Source: DATMXS01 sp050260275
GTDB lineage: Bacteria > Acidobacteriota > Terriglobia > Bryobacterales > Bryobacteraceae
Assembly: GCA_050260275.1 (NCBI GenBank)
Contig: JBLNBX010000137.1
Coordinates: 1 to 26,190 of the forward strand
Direction of reading: 5' to 3'
DNA: 26,190 bases
Position 1 is the first letter of the stretch, and the number at the start of each line of letters is the position of its first letter. The translations under genes and the position numbers were made by a program. Of this stretch, positions 21,603 through 26,190 are shown piece by piece. Under the pieces are notes generated by a model. It had not been told where the DNA came from, did not search any database, and saw only the letters and a list, made by a program, of their open reading frames with translations.

Positions 21603-22615
21603 AGTGGCGCCCAGGATGGGGGAAGCTCCCGCGAGATCTCGACTGGCGGGGCTGGCCGGGAACTGCGCGGGCCGGCCTGTTTCACCCACCGCGCCATGCG
21701 CTCCAACCCCTCGGCAAGCGTGATCTTGGCTTCGTGGCCGAATACGCGCCGCACCTTCGTGTGGTCGCACCAGGCGTCAGCAACCTCGGCGCGCGCGGGC
21801 AGATAGCGCACGCCGGTGTCCCGGCCCATGACCCTCCGCACCATCGCCGACAGGTCGTTCACGCTACACGGCTCCCCGGCGCCGACGTTGAAGACCTCGC
21901 CAAAGGCGTCAGGGCAGTCCACGGCTGCCGCGATTACGGGAGCGACATCCGATATGTGCGTGAACGCGCGCCGTTGATTGCCGTCGCCAAAGATGGTGCA
22001 CGGGAGTCCCCGCGCAACCTGGCTCATGAAGATGCCTATGACGTTCCGGAATGGGTCCCACACGTTTTGGCGCTCGCCATACACGTTGTGCGGCCTGAAT
22101 ATCACGTAATCGAGCCCGAAAAGCCGGCGCGCCGCGCGCAGGTCGAGTTCGACCGCGAGTTTTGCCACGCCGTACGGATCCACGGGGGCGAGCACCACGT
22201 CCTCGCGCATGGGCACGGGCGCCGCGCCGTAAACGGCTATGCTCGACGCGTACACGAAACACCGCACGCCGTGCCGAACGGACGCGTTGATTAGGTTGGC
22301 GCTGCCGACTACATTGTTCGTGTAGTTGAAGCGCCTCACGAAGTGGCTCAACCCCTCGGCCGCATACGCCGCGAAGTGATACACGTAATCGATCCGGGCG
22401 CCGCTGAAAACGGAGTCGACAAACGCCGGGTCCGTGACGCTTCCGACGCGCAGACTGGCCTTGGGATTGACGTTCTCGAGGGACCCGCCGGAAAGGTCGT
22501 CGAGCACGATCACCCGGTGGCCCGCTCGGATGAGTTCGTCGGTAACGTGGCTGCCGATGAATCCAGCCCCACCGGTCACGAGCGAGACGGGAGACCGCCT
22601 GGCTGAGGTGGACAT
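21575..22615 (-). CDS. NAD-dependent epimerase/dehydratase
   Basis: A 346-residue extended short-chain dehydrogenase of the nucleotide-sugar type. The NAD motif is GGAGFIGSH (15-23); the catalytic Ser and Tyr-x3-Lys are in YASSIAVYG (S124 or S125) and PYGVAKL (Y148, K152). HNVYGERQNVWDP and RRAFTHISDV fit UDP-glucose 4-epimerase-like enzymes, so it probably makes a nucleotide sugar for the nearby glycosyltransferases. The C-terminal 30 residues are a proline-rich tail beyond the usual fold. It starts 13 nt after accD's stop, and overlaps the GT2 start by 28 nt, which suggests one minus-strand transcript with accD and cobO. The exact sugar cannot be named. Confidence 0.92.
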   Translation of the reverse strand: MSTSARRSPVSLVTGGAGFIGSHVTDELIRAGHRVIVLDDLSGGSLENVNPKASLRVGSVTDPAFVDSVFSGARIDYVYHFAAYAAEGLSHFVRRFNYTNNVVGSANLINASVRHGVRCFVYASSIAVYGAAPVPMREDVVLAPVDPYGVAKLAVELDLRAARRLFGLDYVIFRPHNVYGERQNVWDPFRNVIGIFMSQVARGLPCTIFGDGNQRRAFTHISDVAPVIAAAVDCPDAFGEVFNVGAGEPCSVNDLSAMVRRVMGRDTGVRYLPARAEVADAWCDHTKVRRVFGHEAKITLAEGLERMARWVKQAGPRSSRPAPPVEISRELPPSWAPLCTRAEESA

Positions 22616-22627
22616 AGGCAGAGTCCG

Positions 22628-23482
22628 CTAGATCGGTCCGCAGAAGAAATCAAAAGCCTTGGCGATGTAGTTCTTCATCTCCGACCGCTTCACGACCGCG
22701 TCCAGCATGCCATTCTTCAGCAGGAACTCGCTGCGCTGGAACCCCTCCGGCAGCTTCTGCCGTATCGTCTGCTCGATAACACGGGGCCCGGCGAAGCCTA
22801 TCAGCGCTCCGGGCTCGGCGATGTTAAGGTCTCCGAGCATGGCGAAGCTGGCCGTCACGCCGCCCGTGGTCGGGTCGGTCAGAACGCTGATGAACGGGAT
22901 GCGCCGCTCATCAAGGTACATGAGGGCGGCCGAGACCTTGGCCATCTGCATAAGGCTGACCGCGCCTTCCTGCATGCGCGCGCCGCCGGACGCGGAGACT
23001 ATGACCAGTGGATGGCCGGTTTCAATCGATCGCTCGACGGCCCGCGTCAGCTTCTCGCCGACCACGGCGCCCATGCTGCCCCCGATGAATTTCAACTCCA
23101 GCGCGCAGATGTTAACGGGCCGCCCGGCGAGCTTGCCCGATGCCGAGATCACGGCATCCGAGAGGGACGTGGCTTTGCGCATGGAGGCGAGCCGCTCCAA
23201 GTAGGGCTTGGAGTCCACGAACGAGAGCGGATCGCTCGAGGCGAGGCACTGGTCGTGCTCCTCGAAAACACCATCGTCGAAGAGAATCTTCAGGCGCGAC
23301 CGGGCGTCCAGCCGGAAGTGGTATTCGCAGCGAGGGCAGACGTTCAGGTTCTCTTCGAGAGCCTTTTTCCAGATGATCTGCCGGCAACCATCGCATTTCA
23401 GCCAGAGGCCCTCCGTGCGCACCTTGCGCTCGGACGTAGTGTCGAGGTTGTCCTTCTTCTTGTCGCGCGTGAACCAGGCCAT
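22628..23482 (-). CDS. accD: Acetyl-CoA carboxylase carboxyltransferase subunit beta
   Basis: Transfers the carboxyl group from biotin carboxyl carrier protein to acetyl-CoA with AccA, making malonyl-CoA in fatty-acid synthesis. The 284-residue protein has the bacterial N-terminal zinc finger (CDGC at 30-33 and CPRC at 49-52), followed by the crotonase-like carboxyltransferase fold: VIVSASGGARMQEGAVSLMQMAKVSAAL, SVLTDPTTGGVTASFAMLGD, and AEPGALIGFAGPRVIEQTI. Length and order are as expected. The ATG at 23482 lies 3 nt after the cobO stop, so the two are co-transcribed. Confidence 0.97.
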   Translation of the reverse strand: MAWFTRDKKKDNLDTTSERKVRTEGLWLKCDGCRQIIWKKALEENLNVCPRCEYHFRLDARSRLKILFDDGVFEEHDQCLASSDPLSFVDSKPYLERLASMRKATSLSDAVISASGKLAGRPVNICALELKFIGGSMGAVVGEKLTRAVERSIETGHPLVIVSASGGARMQEGAVSLMQMAKVSAALMYLDERRIPFISVLTDPTTGGVTASFAMLGDLNIAEPGALIGFAGPRVIEQTIRQKLPEGFQRSEFLLKNGMLDAVVKRSEMKNYIAKAFDFFCGPI

Positions 23483-23485
23483 GTC

Positions 23486-24019
23486 TCAGTAATCGATTCC
23501 TCGCTGGGCCGGAATTCCTTCCTTGAACGGGTGCTTGACCTCTCTGATCTCGCTCACCAGGTCGGCGGCGCCGATCAGGTCCGGATGCGCGTTGCGCCCG
23601 GTGCAGATAACGTGCAGGCCCGCCGGACGCGCCGCCAGATCGGCCACGACGCGCGAAACAGGCAGCATGCCGTAGTCGATCGCATAGTTTACCTCGTCAA
23701 ATATTATGACCTGCCAGCGCCCGGACCGCATTTCCTCGACGCCGGTCCGCCAGGCCTCCTCGGCTAACCGGACGTCCTCCGGCTCCACCGTTTCAGTGCC
23801 GGTTTTTACGAAGCCCCGGCCCATCGGCCGGATCTCGAAAGCGCCGCCAAGCATCGGCGCGCTGTCCAGTTCGCCGTAGTGCCACGATCCCTTGATGAAT
23901 TGGATCATCAGGGCGCGCATGCCCTGACCCACCGCCCGCAGCGCTATCCCCATGGCGGCGGTGGTCTTTCCCTTCCCGTCGCCGGTGAAAACTATAAGCA
24001 GCCCGCGGTCGGATGCCAC
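23486..24019 (-). CDS. cobO: Cob(I)yrinic acid a,c-diamide adenosyltransferase, CobO/BtuR type
   Basis: Adds the adenosyl group to a corrinoid, giving adenosylcobalamin or its precursor. The 177-residue protein has the family's P-loop TGDGKGKTTAAMG (12-24), MIQFIKGSWHYGE, the RPMGRGFV region, FDEVNYAIDYG (strand of the inhibitor/Mg site), and the C-terminal HPFKEGIPAQRGIDY, which closes the active site. The start is a GTG at 24019, without a Shine-Dalgarno site, 7 nt after a TACCGT box. Its presence means that corrinoids are used or salvaged here; it is first gene of the accD transcript. A cobA/cobO name choice is conventional and not decided by sequence. Confidence 0.93.
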   Translation of the reverse strand: MASDRGLLIVFTGDGKGKTTAAMGIALRAVGQGMRALMIQFIKGSWHYGELDSAPMLGGAFEIRPMGRGFVKTGTETVEPEDVRLAEEAWRTGVEEMRSGRWQVIIFDEVNYAIDYGMLPVSRVVADLAARPAGLHVICTGRNAHPDLIGAADLVSEIREVKHPFKEGIPAQRGIDY

Positions 24020-24026
24020 TCGAATT

Positions 24027-24032
24027 ACGGTA
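24027..24032 (-). promoter_or_regulatory. TACCGT -10-like box before cobO
   Basis: On the minus strand TACCGT is followed by 7 nt and then the GTG start at 24019. There is no ribosome binding site, which fits a leaderless transcript. No -35 is evident. Confidence 0.35.
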
Positions 24033-24283
24033 CCATGGCGCCGCTCAGCCGGGCATCACGCGGCGGATGCGTTCGCTCGCGCGAGATACAGTTGAGAAGG
24101 CGCGGCTCCTCCACTGGAGTGGCATATTCGGGATGCCTACCGGACTTAGCTTTTTCGTAAGTGCCTCGGCGTGATCGGGCGTTAGCTCCGACGTTTCCCT
24201 ACAGATGCGGGTTTACTGCGGTTAGCATTGCGGCGATTGACCGCACCAATTTTCCACAAAAATGTTTTTTAATCGGACTTCCG

Positions 24284-24313
24284 TTGACTTAGTACTAGAA
24301 CTCGCTTTAGAAT
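24284..24313 (+). promoter_or_regulatory. Sigma70-type promoter of the response regulator
   Basis: TTGACT at 24284-24289 and TAGAAT at 24308-24313 are separated by 18 bp, close to the sigma70 consensus. Transcription should start near 24320, about 10 nt before the ATG at 24330, leaving a very short leader without a Shine-Dalgarno site. Confidence 0.7.
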
Positions 24314-24329
24314 CAGGCGAATTCCACAC

Positions 24330-25061
24330 ATGACTGGAGAAAGCACACCCGTACAGTACGAGGTACCCCGTACTGGTTCAGACAGAAGCCGGGCTATACG
24401 GATCGTCATTGCCGATGATCACCCGATCTTCCGTGACGGTCTGCGCAAGCTCCTGGCCCTTGAAGAAGAATTCGTTGTCGTCGGGGAGGCGAAGGACGGC
24501 AATGAGGTGTTGGACGTAGTTTGCCAGACCGAGCCGGATATTCTCCTGCTCGATTTGCGAATGCCGGCGCTGGACGGTCTATCGGTGCTGCAAAGCCTGA
24601 AGACGATCAACGCGCGCTGCAAGGTCATTATCCTCACCGCCTCTGAAGACAAGAACGAGTTCGTTCAGGCGATGAAGTTGGGATGCTCCGGTATAGTGCT
24701 GAAGCAGACTGCAACCGAGCTGCTGTACAAGAGCATCCGCAAGGTTCACCAGGGTGAGATCTGGCTGGACTCGCATACCACGGCGGCGGTGATGCGCCAG
24801 TTCGCGTCTCCGACCCGCCTCACTCCGACAGAACGCAAAGGCAGAGGCGAGCGGAGCCCCCTGAGCCAGCGGGAGCGCGAAATAGTGGCGCTGGTGGCGC
24901 AGGGGTACAAGAACAAGGAAATAGCCGAGAAAATTTTCATCAGTGAGCAGACGGTGAAGAACCATCTGCACAATATCTTCGATAAACTCGGCGTTTCGGA
25001 CCGCTTGGAACTGGCCCTGTACGCCATTCATAAGGGTTTTCACGCAGAAGTGGACAACTGA
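24330..25061 (+). CDS. NarL/FixJ-type response regulator
   Basis: A 243-residue two-domain DNA-binding regulator. The receiver domain (about 22-145) has acidic pair D29/D30, phospho-acceptor D75 in ILLLD, T103 and K125. The LuxR-type helix-turn-helix is at about residues 176-240: LSQREREIVALVAQGYKNKEIAEKIF with the recognition helix in SEQTVKNHLHNIFDKLGVSD. A charged linker (TPTERKGRGER) joins them. The first 20 residues before the receiver are an unusual polar extension. No sensor kinase gene is adjacent, so the input signal is unknown; partner and targets probably lie elsewhere. Confidence 0.95.
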   Translation: MTGESTPVQYEVPRTGSDRSRAIRIVIADDHPIFRDGLRKLLALEEEFVVVGEAKDGNEVLDVVCQTEPDILLLDLRMPALDGLSVLQSLKTINARCKVIILTASEDKNEFVQAMKLGCSGIVLKQTATELLYKSIRKVHQGEIWLDSHTTAAVMRQFASPTRLTPTERKGRGERSPLSQREREIVALVAQGYKNKEIAEKIFISEQTVKNHLHNIFDKLGVSDRLELALYAIHKGFHAEVDN

Positions 25062-25174
25062 GGCGCGGAGGGTCCACGCCGGCAGGCCCGTCGCGGTATC
25101 GCTGCGGCGGTCGCGCGCGCCCGCGGGGCAGGTCTGCGCTGGAGCGAGCGGCCTGGGCGGGTCCGGGCCCCCGC

Positions 25175-25203
25175 TTGCAATCGGCTTCCGCGAGGTCTAG
25201 CAT
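25175..25203 (+). promoter_or_regulatory. Probable promoter of the TIG-domain gene
   Basis: TTGCAA at 25175-25180 and TAGCAT at 25198-25203 are 17 bp apart. The start site would be near 25210, just before a GGGAGGG ribosome binding site (25215-25220) and the ATG at 25229. Confidence 0.5.
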
Positions 25204-25228
25204 TGATTTTCTTGGGAGGGCTCACAAA

Positions 25229-25636
25229 ATGAGAGCTCGTAATCTCTTCGCCGGTCTGGCGATTGTGGTGGCGCTTCCGCTGGCCCTAGCAGCGCAGGAT
25301 GCGCTGCCTCAGATTAAGAGTTGCGCCCCCGCGACCGTGAAGGCCGGGGACATTGTCACCGTCGCGGGCGAGAACCTCGGCCAGGCGAGCATTGACAAGG
25401 TGTTTCTGACCGATGGCTCGAAGGACATCGCGCTGGAGGTGCAAGCCCAGAGCGCGACCGAGATGAAGCTCAGGGTTCCGTCGGACATCGGGCTCGGCCG
25501 CTTCGCCTTCTTGATCTTGACGCGGGGCGATGACCCGAAGCTCATAGAACAGCCGGTTAAGCTCACAGTATCCGACAAGACGGAGCCAGAGCCGGCGCCT
25601 GCGCCGGCCGAGGAACAGCCGCCTACCCAGCAGTAG
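25229..25636 (+). CDS. Secreted IPT/TIG-domain protein
   Basis: A 135-residue protein with a signal peptide (MRARNLFAGLAIVVALPLAL-AAQ) and one IPT/TIG-type immunoglobulin-like domain (about 27-115): LPQIKSCAPATVKAGDIVTV, then AGENLGQASIDKVFLTDG and MKLRVPSDIGLGRFAFLILT. The C-terminus is a proline/glutamate tail (KTEPEPAPAPAEEQPPTQQ). Such small one-domain proteins are exported and of unknown role, probably binding partner proteins or carbohydrate. The ATG has a good ribosome binding site, GGGAGGG, 8-9 nt upstream. Confidence 0.85.
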   Translation: MRARNLFAGLAIVVALPLALAAQDALPQIKSCAPATVKAGDIVTVAGENLGQASIDKVFLTDGSKDIALEVQAQSATEMKLRVPSDIGLGRFAFLILTRGDDPKLIEQPVKLTVSDKTEPEPAPAPAEEQPPTQQ

Positions 25637-25669
25637 GGCGGAGCTCGGTCGCGAGGGTACTCAGGGCGG

Positions 25670-25690
25670 GACCGGGGCTATATCCCGGTC
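25670..25690 (+). terminator. 7-bp hairpin between the TIG gene and xseB
   Basis: GACCGGG (25670-25676) and CCCGGTC (25684-25690) form a perfect stem with a 7-nt loop, 33 nt past the TIG gene's stop. The following sequence is only mildly T-rich. It directly adjoins the TAGAAT box of xseB, so it could be a terminator, an operator, or both. Confidence 0.4.
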
Positions 25691-25696
25691 TAGAAT
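25691..25696 (+). promoter_or_regulatory. TAGAAT -10-like box before xseB
   Basis: TAGAAT is followed by 7 nt and an ATG at 25704. There is no ribosome binding site. No clear -35 is seen at normal spacing, where the hairpin arm 25670-25676 lies. Confidence 0.35.
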
Positions 25697-25703
25697 GTTG
25701 TTG

Positions 25704-25958
25704 ATGCCTGAGGATTCTACCGCTCCGCCACAGGGAACCGCCGGCTTTGAAACATGCCTCGAGGAGCTGGAGAAGGTCGTCCGGGAACTCGAGGCCGGCG
25801 ACCTTCCTCTCGAGCGAGCGCTTGAGCTCTTCGAGCGTGGAGTCGAACTTGGCAACACGTGCCGCCGTCAGCTCGAGGAGGCGGAGACGCGCGTTGAAAT
25901 CCTGATACGTAAGGGCGGGAAGGTCCAGCCCGAACCGTTCCGGGATGACAAGGCATGA
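25704..25958 (+). CDS. xseB: Exodeoxyribonuclease VII small subunit
   Basis: The small subunit of exonuclease VII, which with XseA digests single-stranded DNA in repair. The 84-residue form starting at 25704 (MPEDSTAPPQG) has the family helical hairpin: GFETCLEELEKVVRELEAGD, LPLERALELFERGVELGNTC, then RRQLEEAETRVEILIRKGG. An ATG at 25695 is in frame three codons upstream and cannot be excluded. The nearest following gene is a polyprenyl synthetase, a common neighbour of xseB. Confidence 0.93.
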   Translation: MPEDSTAPPQGTAGFETCLEELEKVVRELEAGDLPLERALELFERGVELGNTCRRQLEEAETRVEILIRKGGKVQPEPFRDDKA

Positions 25959-25979
25959 CCGTTCGAACTGCGCACGCTC

Positions 25980-26190
25980 ATGAGCTCAAATCACTACTTC
26001 GACGGCCTGCGAAAACAGATTGAGGCCGAACTGGACCGCGTCGTCCCCCCGGAGCGCGTGCCGCCTGAGACTATCCACCGCGCGATGCGCTACAGCCTGT
26101 TCGCCGGTGGAAAGCGTATCCGCCCGATCCTGTGCCTGGAAGCCGCGCGTGCGGTGTCCGTCGAAGCCCCAGGGGTTGAACGGGCGGCTT
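25980..26190 (+). CDS. Polyprenyl diphosphate synthase, N-terminal part (runs off the window)
   Basis: The first 70 codons of an isoprenyl synthetase, open to the window's edge. The start at 25980 is the first ATG after an in-frame stop at 25956. The visible MRYSLFAGGKRIRPILCLEA is the family's first conserved block (GGKRxRP binds the isopentenyl-diphosphate side); the aspartate-rich motifs would come after the edge. It makes geranyl, farnesyl or geranylgeranyl diphosphate, depending on missing sequence. It starts 21 nt after the xseB stop; xseB, ispA-like gene order is common. No ribosome binding site is obvious, so co-translation with xseB is likely. Confidence 0.9.
   Translation, partial: MSSNHYFDGLRKQIEAELDRVVPPERVPPETIHRAMRYSLFAGGKRIRPILCLEAARAVSVEAPGVERAA

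Larger units (their letters stand above)
24020..24329. other. Divergent intergenic region of cobO and the response regulator
   Basis: This 310-bp region drives cobO leftward and the response regulator rightward. It contains a 6-bp inverted repeat TGCGGT/ACCGCA (24217-24222 and 24240-24245) with a 17-nt loop, a short palindrome CTCCA-C-TGGAG (24109-24119), an AT-rich stretch (24248-24275) unlike the GC-rich surroundings, and two promoters listed separately. No gene is seen. Confidence 0.6.

Noticed and set aside
24201..24275. Intrinsic terminator near the AT-rich stretch upstream of the response regulator
   Set aside because: The TGCGGT/ACCGCA stem is short with a 17-nt loop, the T-run does not directly follow it, and no plus-strand gene ends here.
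1..26190. tRNA, rRNA, CRISPR, transposase or integrase
   Set aside because: No cloverleaf-like segment, rRNA stretch, spaced direct repeats, or recombinase motif was recognised on either strand.

Overview
The window is GC-rich, densely coded bacterial DNA with short intergenic gaps, overlapping starts and stops, and genes on both strands. The gene content suggests a Gram-negative bacterium: a TonB-dependent outer-membrane receptor, exported M16 peptidase, Tat/Sec-exported proteins, a glycine-zipper envelope protein and GT2/GT4 glycosyltransferases. The mixture (DUF5335, DUF362, Tat-type 'TRRELLGLL' leader, small TIG-domain and zinc-finger proteins, many genes without Shine-Dalgarno sites) resembles Acidobacteriota, perhaps the Bryobacterales/Solibacter side. 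This placement is an inference from gene style, not from a phylogenetic marker.

Layout. (1) 63-6692, minus strand: a run of eight or nine closely packed genes read from right to left: a phosphoribosyltransferase, a doubtful 73-residue ORF, a DUF5335 protein, a small glycine-rich membrane protein, an alpha/beta hydrolase, a DUF362 protein, a 47-residue C2HC zinc-finger microprotein, a rhodanese-fold protein without its catalytic cysteine, and a large exported M16 peptidase. (2) 6876-8522, minus: formate-tetrahydrofolate ligase. (3) 8802-9970: a glycine-zipper exported protein convergent with an anti-sigma-like zinc-finger protein, separated by a 12-bp hairpin. (4) 9971-10427: a non-coding stretch with small repeats. 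(5) 10428-12898, minus: a beta-CASP metallo-beta-lactamase RNase with two inverted repeats just upstream, and a Tat-exported protein of unknown function. (6) 13045-15351, plus: an operon of a TPR protein and two exported helical proteins. (7) 15451-19477, plus: five overlapping genes for a TonB-dependent receptor, an ECF-type S component, a SAM methyltransferase, a very short EcfT-like protein and an EcfA-like ATPase, which together look like a complete outer-to-inner-membrane uptake system. (8) 19516-22615: a GT4-type glycosyltransferase (plus) facing a GT2 glycosyltransferase and an NAD-dependent epimerase (minus). (9) 22628-24019, minus: accD and a CobO/BtuR-type corrinoid adenosyltransferase. 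(10) 24330-26190, plus: a NarL-type response regulator, a TIG-domain secreted protein, xseB, and the start of a polyprenyl synthetase that runs off the window.

The most interesting item is the TonB/ECF/methyltransferase operon. It pairs outer-membrane active transport with a minimal ECF importer whose substrate cannot be read from the sequence. Also notable are the zinc-finger microprotein in the 63-6692 cluster, the tandem inverted repeats in front of the beta-CASP RNase, and repeated -10-like boxes directly before start codons that lack ribosome binding sites, suggesting leaderless transcripts. No tRNA, rRNA, CRISPR array, transposase or integrase was seen.
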